Shown piece after piece: positions 1 through 9,429 of a stretch of 64,000 nt of DNA (the stretch's first letter is position 1; each line of letters begins with the position of its first letter). Location of the stretch: contig NZ_CP046393.1 of NCBI RefSeq assembly GCF_009734185.1, positions 1,542,501 to 1,606,500 of the forward strand, given 5' to 3'. The notes beneath the pieces were generated by a model, which was not told the origin of the DNA, did no database searches, and was given only the letters and a program-made list of their open reading frames with translations. The DNA is from Commensalibacter melissae. GTDB taxonomy: Bacteria; Pseudomonadota; Alphaproteobacteria; Acetobacterales; Acetobacteraceae. The position numbers and the translations under genes were made by a program.

Positions 1-85
1 CATTGCGCGTAACAACGACCATTGAAGTGTTTGCGAAAACAGATGCCATGGAAGCAACAAAAGCTTGTTTTTCCGTGCGGTCCAA
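1..85 (-). CDS. rplJ: 50S ribosomal protein L10 (N-terminal fragment, TTG start)
   Basis: The reverse strand encodes an L10 N-terminus (DRTEKQAFVASM, then a run ending in VVVTRN) that continues off the left edge of the window. L10 forms the base of the ribosomal stalk and carries the L7/L12 dimers. No ATG is available: an in-frame TGA lies just upstream of the conserved start. The only sensible initiator is the TTG at 85..83, which has a GGAG Shine-Dalgarno sequence seven bases upstream. An ATG lying over the ribosome binding site is in another frame. The gene follows rplA on the same strand, as in the usual rplK-rplA-rplJ-rplL order. Confidence 0.9.
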   Translation of the reverse strand, partial: MDRTEKQAFVASMASVFANTSMVVVTRN

Positions 86-358
86 ATCCCGTCTCCATTT
101 TGATCAGTTAAATTTATAACTGTTCAGGTTACCATTTAGATCAATAAAATGAATTTTATTGATCCGGTTCGCCTGTCCTTAACGGAATCACTAGCATATA
201 AATAATTTTTCAATCTATAATACCAGCCCCGTCTTCCATGCGCGGTTCTAAACCTTTAAAATCTTAAATTACGTACGGTCTTGGACAGGTTTGAGACATT
301 TTAAAATGTCTCGACAATACTATCCCCTTATCAAAAAGGGATAATAAAACTTTTTTTA
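86..358 (-). promoter_or_regulatory. rplA-rplJ intergenic leader (L10-leader-like) with two strong hairpins
   Basis: This gap between rplA and rplJ is where the autoregulatory L10 leader usually lies; L10 or the L10-L7/L12 complex binds the mRNA and represses rplJL. On the reverse strand I see a hairpin at 164..139 with a 12-bp perfect stem and a two-base loop, shortly before the rplJ ribosome binding site. A perfect 20-base palindrome (GAGACATTTTAAAATGTCTC) lies at 312..293, nearer to rplA. Neither has a T-run on the rplJ-sense side, so they look like leader structure or RNA-processing sites rather than terminators. The L10-binding fold itself is inferred from position only. Confidence 0.5.
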
Positions 359-1054
359 TTAACCAGCGTTAACGCTAGCAATATCCACTTCAATGCCAGG
401 ACCCATTGTTGAAGAAAGATAAATCTTTTTCATATAGGTACCTTTAACCCCTGTTGGGCGTGCTTTTTGCACAGTATCAACAAAAGCTCGGATATTTTCA
501 AGAAGATTTTCAGCACTAAATGATGCCTTACCCACACCAGCATGAATGACACCGCCCTTTTCGGCACGGTATTCAACCTGACCTGATTTTGCAGCTGTTA
601 CAGCAGACTTAACATCCATTGTAACCGTTCCCAATTTGGGATTAGGCATCAAACCACGTGGACCAAGAATTTTGCCAAGACGCCCAACCAGCGCCATCAT
701 GTCAGGGGTTGCGATACAACGGTCAAAATCAACCTGACCCGCCTGCACTTTTTCCGCAAGATCTTCATCACCAACAATATCTGCGCCAGCCGCTTTAGCC
801 TCTTCGGCTCTTTCACCCCGTGCAAAAACAGCAACACGCAAAGTTTTTCCTGTTCCATGTGGCAGTGACATTAAGCCTCGAACCATCTGATCTGCATAAC
901 GAGGATCAACACCTAGATTAATGGCAATTTCAACTGTTTCGTCAAATTTAGCCTTCGCATTATCACGAATCAATGCAACAGCATCTTTCAATGCGTAAAG
1001 CTTATTTCTTTCAATTGAAGCATAAGCTGCAGCAATACGTTTATTCTTTGCCAT
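359..1054 (-). CDS. rplA: 50S ribosomal protein L1
   Basis: The 231-residue protein is full length for bacterial L1. It carries the family hallmark [15 protein letters not shown] at about residues 131-145, between the two L1 domains. L1 binds 23S rRNA at the E-site stalk and in many bacteria represses its own rplKA mRNA. The ATG is preceded by GGAGG at eight bases. It starts three bases after the end of rplK and is surely translated from the same mRNA. The rplJ gene follows after a 273-base leader-like gap. Confidence 0.97.
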   Translation of the reverse strand: MAKNKRIAAAYASIERNKLYALKDAVALIRDNAKAKFDETVEIAINLGVDPRYADQMVRGLMSLPHGTGKTLRVAVFARGERAEEAKAAGADIVGDEDLAEKVQAGQVDFDRCIATPDMMALVGRLGKILGPRGLMPNPKLGTVTMDVKSAVTAAKSGQVEYRAEKGGVIHAGVGKASFSAENLLENIRAFVDTVQKARPTGVKGTYMKKIYLSSTMGPGIEVDIASVNAG

Positions 1055-1057
1055 CTC

Positions 1058-1492
1058 TTAAGCCTCCTCAACCTTCAAGCCCATGGAACGTGCAGATCCT
1101 ATCAACATACGAACGGCACCATCAACGTCATTTGCATTCATATCTTTCATCTTTTGCTCAGCGATTTCACGCAATTGGCTGATTTTTACTGTACCAACAG
1201 TTGCACCCTTACCAATAACGGAGGCACCTTTGGAAATTTTTGCAGCTTTCAACAAAAAATAAGTATTAGGGGGTGTTTTAGTAATGAAGCTAAATGTACG
1301 ATCTGCATAAGCTGTGATCACGACAGGAATAGGCATTCCTGGTTCCAGGCTTTGTGTTGCAGCATTAAACTCTTTACAAAATTGCATAATATTTAAGCCG
1401 CGCTGACCTAGGGCAGGCCCAACAGGTGGGGATGGATTCGCCTTTCCAGCTGGAATTTGCAATTTAATGTAGCCAACAATCTTTTTGGCCAT
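1058..1492 (-). CDS. rplK: 50S ribosomal protein L11
   Basis: The 144-residue protein has the L11 N-terminal signature ([20 protein letters not shown] at about residues 13-32) and the C-terminal rRNA-binding domain ending in [12 protein letters not shown]11 binds the GTPase-associated region of 23S rRNA and takes part in factor binding and the stringent response. The ATG has a strong AAGGAG eight bases upstream. It heads the rplK-rplA unit. The expected upstream neighbours nusG and secE are not next to it: the next gene upstream on this strand is a glycosyltransferase-like gene, so rplK seems to have its own promoter. Confidence 0.97.
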   Translation of the reverse strand: MAKKIVGYIKLQIPAGKANPSPPVGPALGQRGLNIMQFCKEFNAATQSLEPGMPIPVVITAYADRTFSFITKTPPNTYFLLKAAKISKGASVIGKGATVGTVKISQLREIAEQKMKDMNANDVDGAVRMLIGSARSMGLKVEEA

Positions 1493-1608
1493 ATCCGGGT
1501 CTCCTTAACATTAATCTACCCAGACCGCGGTTCACACGAAAACCCAAAGAAAAATTATCTTTTCCTTGTTGCTAAAGTAATCTCCCGCGTTCTGATAAGA
1601 AGCTTTAC

Positions 1609-1636
1609 CTTTTAATTTTTTTTAAAAAATTGTCAA
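1609..1636 (-). promoter_or_regulatory. Candidate promoter of rplK-rplA
   Basis: Read on the reverse strand, a perfect -35 box TTGACA (1636..1631) is followed after 16 bases by TAAAAG (1614..1609). This leaves a leader of about 110 bases before the rplK ATG. The site fits the need for a local promoter, because rplK is not preceded by nusG here. The -10 match is only moderate and the surrounding A/T tracts make the exact box uncertain. Confidence 0.45.
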
Positions 1637-1721
1637 GAAAATTATTAAATTTATAAACTATCAAATCCTAATTTTAACTACTTTACTAAAGTACCGATTT
1701 ATTATTTAAATATCAATTCTG

Positions 1722-3317
1722 CTAATTTCTTAAATTAAAATAAGATTTTACGCTTTTAACAATTCTTTGAGCAGCCCCTTTTCTAAAAGGCATCAGCTGC
1801 TCTGCTACTTTTTTTCTTATTTCTCGATGTTTATTATCATAATCATTTTGATCTAATTTTTCAAGAAGTATTTGTATTTCTTGAATATTTTCAACGATAT
1901 AAGTAGCTTTTTCCACTAATTTTCCAATTTCATTAAAAGGACTATGACTTGGGTTTCTTAAGAAAATCAAAGGTTTTTCCCAAAACATCAAATATTCTGC
2001 TAAAAAGCTAATTCCATCTGTTAACATAATATCCGAAGCTGCCATCAACGGCCCATAATCTCCCCCTTCGACAATAGTAGTATGAGGAAGACTATTCCAT
2101 TCTTTAAGAAATTCATCTAATGCTTGCCGCGTCACAAGATCATGTTTTACTATATTACTAAATAAAGCGGGATGAGGCTTTAACACAATTTCTATGTCAT
2201 CTTTTGACTTTGCTAAAGCAAGCATATCCATATATACTTCTTTAAAAAGACCAAATGATAACCAACCAGACCCCGTGAAACTGTGGTGTGGTGCCCAAAT
2301 AATACGCTTTTTACGCTTAGTGTAAACATTAATAATAGGCCATTTTGGTTTATTACTACTATCAAGTAATTTTTCCAATTTTGGATGTCCTGTAACGATA
2401 AAATTATCACCACCTCGTATATTTTTTTTGGACATCATACGCTTAGTAATTTCTGATTCACAAAAAATCTGCGCACAATTATGATGAAAATGTGAATCCG
2501 CTTGAAAATCTCTTTCATTCGGATTAGCCGTAAAATTATCAACTAAATTAAATCCGTAATAAGGTACATAAAATATATTTGTAAAACTTAAGGAAGCAGT
2601 AGAATAAATCTCCGGTATATCAGTTTCCCACGGGGACTGACGAAAAATTGCATTCGGATTGATATATTTCAAAATTTGCAAATTCTCATACGCATTAGGA
2701 CGCGAAAAACGAAGATGAGGAATTTTCCTTATTTCAAAAAAGTTATGATTTTCTTCTTCATGACCAAATTGTGTTTCACCAGGAAAACGACGAGGTATCG
2801 TAACAATCATAACTTTTATTTGATCATCTTTACACATCCTTTCATAAACACTTGCCAAACTATCCCAAGTCGCAATATTATGAACTAAAAAAACAACCTT
2901 AATTTTACGATTGGTTCTTTCCAAACGGGCAACTTGTCTTGATAAAGAAAATATATTATTATCAAGATCTGTAGATTTTAGATTTATTTTTTGTTCTATT
3001 TTTCTTAATGCAGAATGTAAACCAATTGTTTCTGTAATATTTTTTTCTAGTAATAAATGATGGACTTCGCGTGTCGGCTTATCACAATAACTGCCTAAAA
3101 AAATTAGTTTTCCTTCTAAATTGATTTTAATATGAAATTTTGTTGTTACCTGACCATTCAAATTTAAAAAAACTAAATTATTTTCTCTTATCTCCCACCG
3201 ACTTTCATTAATACAATTAATACCTTTTATTGTATGATCATTTTGTAATATAACGTTATTTGCAATAATAACCCCATCAACTCTACAAAAGTAAAATATT
3301 TTTTTCTCAAAATTCAT
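1722..3317 (-). CDS. CDP-glycerol glycerophosphotransferase-like (TagF/GT-B fold) protein
   Basis: The 531-residue protein has no signal peptide. Residues 1 to about 130 are a hydrophilic, beta-rich N-terminal part I do not recognise. The C-terminal half looks like the CDP-glycerol:poly(glycerophosphate) glycerophosphotransferase family: WAPHHS, then LKPHP (KPHP at 380-383), then SDIMLTDGISFLAEY with DG at about 434-435, followed by EKPLIFL. These correspond to the nucleotide-binding His and the acidic/Ser motif of that family. It may transfer glycerol phosphate or a sugar to a capsule or surface polymer; the substrate is unknown. The gene is more AT-rich than its neighbours, stands alone and sits where nusG usually is, which hints at horizontal gain or rearrangement. 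Confidence 0.6.
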   Translation of the reverse strand: MNFEKKIFYFCRVDGVIIANNVILQNDHTIKGINCINESRWEIRENNLVFLNLNGQVTTKFHIKINLEGKLIFLGSYCDKPTREVHHLLLEKNITETIGLHSALRKIEQKINLKSTDLDNNIFSLSRQVARLERTNRKIKVVFLVHNIATWDSLASVYERMCKDDQIKVMIVTIPRRFPGETQFGHEEENHNFFEIRKIPHLRFSRPNAYENLQILKYINPNAIFRQSPWETDIPEIYSTASLSFTNIFYVPYYGFNLVDNFTANPNERDFQADSHFHHNCAQIFCESEITKRMMSKKNIRGGDNFIVTGHPKLEKLLDSSNKPKWPIINVYTKRKKRIIWAPHHSFTGSGWLSFGLFKEVYMDMLALAKSKDDIEIVLKPHPALFSNIVKHDLVTRQALDEFLKEWNSLPHTTIVEGGDYGPLMAASDIMLTDGISFLAEYLMFWEKPLIFLRNPSHSPFNEIGKLVEKATYIVENIQEIQILLEKLDQNDYDNKHREIRKKVAEQLMPFRKGAAQRIVKSVKSYFNLRN

Positions 3318-3330
3318 TATGTACCTTTAA

Positions 3331-3367
3331 TTAAAAAATTGTAATAATATTTAAAAAATTGTAATAA
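3331..3367. repeat. Two 17-bp direct repeats with a 20-bp period
   Basis: TTAAAAAATTGTAATAA occurs at 3331-3347 and again, identical, at 3351-3367, separated by TAT. The pair lies 13 to 50 bases upstream of the ATG of the glycosyltransferase-like gene, where its promoter should be. A 20-bp period is close to two helical turns, so the copies face the same side of the DNA. It could be a regulator site or simply a recent A/T-rich slippage duplication. Confidence 0.7.
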
Positions 3368-3413
3368 ACATTATATAAATATGAAAATTATTAATAACAA
3401 TTAATTTTTTGTT

Positions 3414-4958
3414 TTATTTTAAATTCAAATGTTCATATTGAAAAACACCGAATGATGTTAAATTTTTTTCGGGAAGCCACTTCATATCCCATCCTCCTCC
3501 CAATGCAATAATTAGTTTTACAGATGCCTGCATCAATTTTATCTTGCTTCGGACTTCAGCCAATTGGGCGGCTAATGCGGCATTCTGGGCTGTAACAACG
3601 TCTAGATAAGTGGTTAATCCTCCTGTATATAATGACATTGCCATTCCCTGTGTCCGTAAGGCCGCTTCAGAGGCCTCCTTATTTTGTTCTAATTCCAGCC
3701 GCATCTTTTGCGTTAAGGTAAGATTATCCTCAACCTCGCGAAACGCATCCAAAACAGTGGAGCGATATTGATCCCGTGTTTGTCGGTAGACTGACCAGCC
3801 CTTTTGTAAACTTGCCCGACGTAATCCCCCCTGAAACAAGGGTAAAGCCCCCTGAATTGCCGCAGACCACATGCTGTTGGCCATATTTGCCAAGCCAAAT
3901 CCCTTGTCCTGAAAACCACTTGCCGCGTTAATCGTGATATCAGGATAAAATGCAGCTTTTGATATGCCTATATGGCGATTGGCAGCGGCCATCTGTCGCT
4001 CAGCACTGGCTATATCAGGTCGACGTTGTAATAGAGATGATGGAAATTCCACCGGTATATTCGGTATATAATCATTTAGATTTGTTTTTACCGATTTTAT
4101 ATGAAAATCTGCGGGGAATTGATTAACCAAAACAGCGATCGCATGTTCGGTCAAATCCCGTCTGGCCTGTATCTCTGTTTGTTGTGCCTTTGTAATTGCC
4201 AATTGATTTTCGGCACGTGAAACGTCTATCCCAGCCGAAATGGCACCTGCCTGACGCATACGCGTGATATCAACCGCAGCTTCATAATATTGTATGGATT
4301 GGCTTAAAACCTCATTCTGAGCATCATACCCACGTAAAAGCATATAACTGCCTGCCAGATCCCCTTCCAGAGATAGTTTTGCAGATTCATAATCAGCAGC
4401 TTTCGCTTGAACCAGGTTTCTTTGCATCCTTATTTCATTTCTAATTTTACCCCATAAGTCTGCTTCCCATAAAACAGAAGCCTGATATTGAATATTTGTT
4501 TCTTCAATTGGAGCATGACTGGTTTTACTTCGGAATAACCGGTGATGGGATTGTTTATATCTTCCACCACCAGCTTCAAGATTTAATTGTGGGTACAAAT
4601 TCGATCTAACCTCTCCAAGAACAGCGCGACTTTGCATATAGGTTTCTGCTGCCGCTTGCAAATCAGGATTATTTTTTTCCAGATCGCTTTCCAGTTGATT
4701 TAACACAGGATCATGGAATATCTCCCACCATGCACCTTTAGGAATCTGATCCTCAGGTTGAGCAATATGAAAAGGGGCTGTTCCATGCCAATTTTCAGGC
4801 AGAACATAATGAACAGGTTTGTAATGCGGGGCTAAATCACATCCATTCAGAAAAACAAGACATGCCATTAACAAATAACCATATGGTATATTGGCTTTAT
4901 CTGCCTTCTTATTCCACATTGGATTCAGCCGCATTTTTCTTGAACGAATCATTATCAT
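3414..4958 (-). CDS. RND efflux outer-membrane lipoprotein (OprM/NodT family)
   Basis: This is the outer-membrane channel subunit of a tripartite drug pump. A signal peptide ends in a lipobox-like LNGC at about residue 40, so the mature protein should be lipid-anchored. The rest has the two repeated outer membrane efflux domains of the NodT family, including LLQRRPDIASAERQ and the late LDVVTAQNAALAAQLAEVR coiled-coil segment. It is the last gene of a permease-adaptor-channel operon. The listed start overlaps the adaptor gene by 50 bases. Later in-frame ATGs at 4934 and 4919 are also possible, and none has a clear Shine-Dalgarno sequence, so the start is uncertain. Confidence 0.9.
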   Translation of the reverse strand: MIMIRSRKMRLNPMWNKKADKANIPYGYLLMACLVFLNGCDLAPHYKPVHYVLPENWHGTAPFHIAQPEDQIPKGAWWEIFHDPVLNQLESDLEKNNPDLQAAAETYMQSRAVLGEVRSNLYPQLNLEAGGGRYKQSHHRLFRSKTSHAPIEETNIQYQASVLWEADLWGKIRNEIRMQRNLVQAKAADYESAKLSLEGDLAGSYMLLRGYDAQNEVLSQSIQYYEAAVDITRMRQAGAISAGIDVSRAENQLAITKAQQTEIQARRDLTEHAIAVLVNQFPADFHIKSVKTNLNDYIPNIPVEFPSSLLQRRPDIASAERQMAAANRHIGISKAAFYPDITINAASGFQDKGFGLANMANSMWSAAIQGALPLFQGGLRRASLQKGWSVYRQTRDQYRSTVLDAFREVEDNLTLTQKMRLELEQNKEASEAALRTQGMAMSLYTGGLTTYLDVVTAQNAALAAQLAEVRSKIKLMQASVKLIIALGGGWDMKWLPEKNLTSFGVFQYEHLNLK

Positions 4959-6153
4959 ATTTTTTTGTTACAGATTCGCTATTTTGAAAATTATCGTTAT
5001 ATCCTGGTGTGCTATCTACAATTTTAACCTGTTGCCCATTTAATAACCCAGCTGATGGATTATTCACAATCCAATCCGTTTTTTTTATCCCTGCCAATAC
5101 CTGAATTGATTTACCAAGATTATTTCCTAATTTTACCTTCTGCATCCGAACCCGATGATCATTCCCGACAACGGCAACTTGCATACCCTCACTACGAAAA
5201 ATTAAAGCCTGTTCTGGAATGATCAAAATATCTGGATCTGCTGGGGTTATAAAATGAACCTGTACAAAAGTTCCGGGCCATAATATATGAGAGGCGTTTT
5301 CAACGGTCAATTCAGTTGTCACTGTACGGCTGGCCATATTAAACGCCCTTGCAGATGTCAAAAAATCCGCCTGAAAGGTTTTTCCTGGATATTGAATTGT
5401 TGTCAATTCAGCCTTTAACCCTTTTTTCAGGATTGATGCATAATCCTGCGGCACATCTACAAAAATACGGAGTTTATGAATATCAGAAACCGTAAACAAC
5501 TCGGTAGCCTTACCTTGACGGCTTAAATCTCCATTATTATTCACAAAATCCCCTACATCCGTTAATCGCGATGTAACAACGCCACTAAAGGGAGACTTGA
5601 TTTTTTTGAATGCCTGTAAAGCCTCATACCGGGCCACTTCATGGCCCGCTGCATCCACTTCAGCCTTTTGAACTTTAGCATTGGCGACCTGAACATCAAC
5701 CTCCTGCTGAGATACCGCTCTGGTTCCTGACAAGGCCTGCCAACGTTTTGCCGTAACTGCCGCCAATTGGTAGCGTGTCTGGGCAACTTTCAAATTTGCT
5801 TTTGCAGCCTCATACTGCGCGTCCAGACCAGGAGTATCAATTGTTGCCAGTAATTCACCCGCTTTTACAGTCGCACCATAATCCTTATACCAATGTTGGA
5901 CATATCCTGATACCTGTGCATAGATTGGCGCCTGATACCATGCCGATACATCTCCAGGCAAAGTAAGACTTCTTATCGCTGGACCTTTTTGTGGCTGGAT
6001 ACATTGAACAATGGGAAATGAATCTTTCCTGGCCTGTTCTGTCAGTTTGACAACATCGTGCTGTCGCTCAACAATTCCAAAAATTGCGTAAATACAAGCG
6101 CAAATTCCAATCATTAAAAAAATAGCCTTGGTTTTTTTTGAAAAGTTGGACAT
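4909..6153 (-). CDS. RND efflux periplasmic adaptor (membrane fusion protein)
   Basis: The 414-residue protein has an uncleaved N-terminal membrane anchor (about residues 10-26) followed by the HlyD/AcrA-type barrel: a biotinyl-lipoyl half (YGATVKAGELLATIDTPGLD), an alpha-helical hairpin rich in Ala, Lys and Gln, the second lipoyl half (IKSPFSGVVTSRLTDVGDFV), and a beta-barrel domain. It bridges the inner-membrane permease and the outer-membrane channel. The ATG has AAGGA seven bases upstream. It begins three bases after the permease stop and ends inside the start of the channel gene, so the three are one operon. Confidence 0.93.
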   Translation of the reverse strand: MSNFSKKTKAIFLMIGICACIYAIFGIVERQHDVVKLTEQARKDSFPIVQCIQPQKGPAIRSLTLPGDVSAWYQAPIYAQVSGYVQHWYKDYGATVKAGELLATIDTPGLDAQYEAAKANLKVAQTRYQLAAVTAKRWQALSGTRAVSQQEVDVQVANAKVQKAEVDAAGHEVARYEALQAFKKIKSPFSGVVTSRLTDVGDFVNNNGDLSRQGKATELFTVSDIHKLRIFVDVPQDYASILKKGLKAELTTIQYPGKTFQADFLTSARAFNMASRTVTTELTVENASHILWPGTFVQVHFITPADPDILIIPEQALIFRSEGMQVAVVGNDHRVRMQKVKLGNNLGKSIQVLAGIKKTDWIVNNPSAGLLNGQQVKIVDSTPGYNDNFQNSESVTKKYDNDSFKKNAAESNVE

Positions 6154-6156
6154 CCA

Positions 6157-9100
6157 CTATTCCTTTATCCGGCCATGACGGTTATAAACCAATGCAAACA
6201 CACATGGAACAAACAACAAGGTTGCAAATGTAGCCAGAGTTAGCCCCCCCATAACGGCTTTACCTAAAGGGGCATTTTGTGTGTTACTGAATGACATCGG
6301 TATCATGCCAATTATCATTGCCGAAGCCGTCATTAAAACAGGCCTGATACGACCATATCCGGCCTCAACTGCGGCTTTTACCGCATCTCCATGCTCAGCA
6401 AGCCGTTCCCGAGCGAAAGAAACAACAAGAATGGAATTAGCAGTGGCCGTTCCCATGCACATAATTGCCCCTGTCAACGCGGGAACAGACAATGCATTAT
6501 GACTGATAAACAAACTCCAAGAAATCCCTGCCAGGGCACCCGGCAATGCAGTGATGATAATAAATGGATCTAGCCAGGATTGAAAATTGACAACGATAAT
6601 CAGATAGACAAACAATATAGATAATGCCAATCCTCCCAGTAATTGCATATAAGCATTATACATTGTTGTAGCCTGCCCCCGAATGGCTATTGTAGAGCCA
6701 CGGGGTATTGTCGCCTTTTCCCTTTTGATAACTTTTTTGATATCCCTGCTGACAGCCCCCAGATCTCGCCCTTCATTACTAGCATAAATCTCAAATACGG
6801 GCATGATATTGTAATGGGATATTTCACCACCTGATCCTGTATGATCAATACGGCTCAAGGATCCCAAAATCTGCGACTTGATTTTCTTTTCCCCTCTTTC
6901 GGAACCATTGACAGGAATGGTTTCCAGATCATTCATATTCTGTAAATCAGATTGTGGGGTTTGAATATTCACCAAATGAGACACCCCTGTCTTGATATCC
7001 AGCCAATAAGTGGGTGCGACCTGTCCGCTTCCCGATAAGGTTGCAAGAGCATTATTTGCAATATCCGCCTCAGTTAATCCTGTACTAAGAGCAAAATCAC
7101 GACGGGTATTAATCATCAGGGTTGGTGTAGAAACCGTTTGTTGAACCCTTACATCCGCAATACCAGGAATACGCTTTAATTTTGCGGCAATATGTTTTGC
7201 ATACTCATAGTTACCTGCCAAGTTTCGACCTATGATCTGCACATTGATCGGGGCAGGTAAACCAAAATTTAAAATTTTGGCGGTGATATCACCCGGCGTG
7301 AAGGCAAAGTCTGTTCCTGGAAATTTTTTTCTTAATCCATGTCTGAGAATCTGGCGATATGCTGCAACAGGAGATTCAGAATTCCTTAATGAGATTGTCA
7401 TGTCACAATCCTGTGACCCTATTGTCGGAGTTGCAACATAAGCCTGGTTGATACTGCTAAAGGGCAAACCACAATTATTGACAATTTCATAAACTTGCCC
7501 AGGTAACAAATCACTGATTTCTGAATTGACTAGATAAGAAATTTTACCTGTTTCCTCAATTCTTGAACCCAGAGGAGCACGCATGTGTAAATCTAGTTCA
7601 CCAGATTTAATTTCTGGAAAGAAATCCTGTCCGACAAAAAATAATAAACCTACAGACAAAAAAGAAAAACTTAAAAAAATTAGGATAAATTTTTTCTTAA
7701 CAAAAAGAATTTTATGCAAAAAAATCCGATAGTATCTTCTAAATTTCTCAAATCCCTGATCAAAATCATGCTGGAATCGTGCGAAAAAAGTTTCTTTTTT
7801 TTTATTGACGCCATGATTTTCCACTTGTCCACGCAACAGATAATAAGCCATGGTGGGAACAAAAGTTCTGGATAAAATAAAGGATGCTATCATTGCAAAA
7901 ATGATCGCTTCAGCCATAGGCATGAATAACCATCCTCCCACCCCGGTCAGTTGGAACAACGGAAACCAGACGACACAAATACAGAGCGTTGAAACAAAAG
8001 TTGGAATCACAATTTGATTGGCCGCATCCACAATTGCATCATACAAGGGTTTACCCATTTCAAGATGCGTGTCAATATTCTCAATCATGACGGTGGCATC
8101 ATCCACCAAAATCCCGACAGCCAGAGCCAGACCTCCCAATGTCATGACATTGATTGTCTGATGCATTGCCTCTAGACCAATCAGGGCGGATAAAATCGCC
8201 AAGGGGATGGAGGTTGCTATAATCAGGGTTGATCGCCATGAACCCAGAAATAGAATTACCACAATACTGGTCAGAAATGCAGCCGTGACCATTTCCCTTA
8301 CAACATCATGAACGGAATCCTTAACAAAAACTGAGGCATCTGATAGAATGCTAACATCAACCCCTGGTGGCAGTGTCTTTTGCACTTGTGGCAATAACCT
8401 TTTGATACCAGCCACTACCTGAAGGGTGGAAATATCCCCTGTTTTCATAACGACCATCAAAATTGCCTTGTGCCCCTTCACCAAGACAAGATTGGTTTGC
8501 GGCGGGCCACCTCGATGTACCCAGGCAACGTCCCTTAAAAAAACCGTTGCATTGCCGACTTTTTTAATTGGAATATTGTTAAATTCGTCAACAGCTCTGG
8601 GACTGGCATTGGTTTGAACCATAAAATCAATGGAACCGACTTTCTGGTCTCCAGCTGGCAAGACAATATTTTGCTTGCCAAGGGCATTACCTACATCCGT
8701 TGCCGTTAACCCGTAAGCCAGTAAGCGAGCTTGATTCAAATCAACTTGAACATAATTGGAAACACCTCCATAAGGTGAGGGTAATGCCGCCCCCGCAACA
8801 GAAATCAAGGCCGGTCGTATCAGATTAGATGCCATATCATAAAGCTGGGACCCGGTAATAGTTTTGGATGAGACCTTTAACATCATGACAGGGATGGATG
8901 AAGCACTGTATTTAATGACCAGGGGGGGCGTCGTACCTTTGGGCATCTGTTTTAAAACAGTTTGGGAAACCGAGGTAATTTGTGTCTGGGCCTCTGCAAT
9001 ATCAGTACCGGGTTGAAAAAAAATCTTCACAATTCCACGCCCATAGTAAGAATTGCTTTCAATATGCTCAATATTATCAACCGTGGATGTCAAGGCCCGT

Positions 9101-9306
9101 TCATAATAGTAAACAATCCGCCCCGACATATCCTCTGGCATCAAACCTGTATAATTCCAGACAACAGCTACCACTGGAATTTTAATATCAGGAAATATAT
9201 CCGTTGGTGTCCGGAATATAGCCAACACCCCAAAAACAAGAATTAAAATAGCCAGAACAACAAATGTATATGGACGCTTTAATGCCGTAATTACAATTGC
9301 ATTCAC
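6157..9306 (-). CDS. RND multidrug efflux permease (AcrB/HAE-type)
   Basis: At 1049 residues this is the size of AcrB. It has the first transmembrane helix at about residues 14-30, two large periplasmic loops and a second membrane bundle. The proton-relay Asp pair is intact at D402-D403 in TM4 (LAVGILVDDATVMIEN). The TM10 segment reads GTATANSILVVSFA: the Lys that forms the relay in AcrB (K940) is an Ala here, as in a large subfamily of RND pumps. The start is a GTG; no upstream ATG is available. It is the first gene of the permease-adaptor-channel operon. Substrates cannot be read from sequence. Confidence 0.93.
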   Translation of the reverse strand: MNAIVITALKRPYTFVVLAILILVFGVLAIFRTPTDIFPDIKIPVVAVVWNYTGLMPEDMSGRIVYYYERALTSTVDNIEHIESNSYYGRGIVKIFFQPGTDIAEAQTQITSVSQTVLKQMPKGTTPPLVIKYSASSIPVMMLKVSSKTITGSQLYDMASNLIRPALISVAGAALPSPYGGVSNYVQVDLNQARLLAYGLTATDVGNALGKQNIVLPAGDQKVGSIDFMVQTNASPRAVDEFNNIPIKKVGNATVFLRDVAWVHRGGPPQTNLVLVKGHKAILMVVMKTGDISTLQVVAGIKRLLPQVQKTLPPGVDVSILSDASVFVKDSVHDVVREMVTAAFLTSIVVILFLGSWRSTLIIATSIPLAILSALIGLEAMHQTINVMTLGGLALAVGILVDDATVMIENIDTHLEMGKPLYDAIVDAANQIVIPTFVSTLCICVVWFPLFQLTGVGGWLFMPMAEAIIFAMIASFILSRTFVPTMAYYLLRGQVENHGVNKKKETFFARFQHDFDQGFEKFRRYYRIFLHKILFVKKKFILIFLSFSFLSVGLLFFVGQDFFPEIKSGELDLHMRAPLGSRIEETGKISYLVNSEISDLLPGQVYEIVNNCGLPFSSINQAYVATPTIGSQDCDMTISLRNSESPVAAYRQILRHGLRKKFPGTDFAFTPGDITAKILNFGLPAPINVQIIGRNLAGNYEYAKHIAAKLKRIPGIADVRVQQTVSTPTLMINTRRDFALSTGLTEADIANNALATLSGSGQVAPTYWLDIKTGVSHLVNIQTPQSDLQNMNDLETIPVNGSERGEKKIKSQILGSLSRIDHTGSGGEISHYNIMPVFEIYASNEGRDLGAVSRDIKKVIKREKATIPRGSTIAIRGQATTMYNAYMQLLGGLALSILFVYLIIVVNFQSWLDPFIIITALPGALAGISWSLFISHNALSVPALTGAIMCMGTATANSILVVSFARERLAEHGDAVKAAVEAGYGRIRPVLMTASAMIIGMIPMSFSNTQNAPLGKAVMGGLTLATFATLLFVPCVFALVYNRHGRIKE

Positions 9307-9429
9307 CTTATTAAGATCCCATCCGTCTTTCTTTAATTAACCATATGATTTGCTCGTTCCTTGATAAAATGCTATTAAACTATCTTAAAACATACCCATC
9401 TCTCGTTAAAATAATCTTATCCATTCTGG

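Noticed and set aside
325-357. Inverted repeat (TATCCC/GGGATA) followed by a T-run on the plus strand
   Set aside because: It would terminate plus-strand transcription, but no plus-strand gene ends there; the real genes run on the minus strand.
1722-3367. Glycosyltransferase-like gene as cargo of a mobile element
   Set aside because: No transposase, flanking inverted repeats, tRNA or target duplications are visible; only base composition and position suggest transfer.
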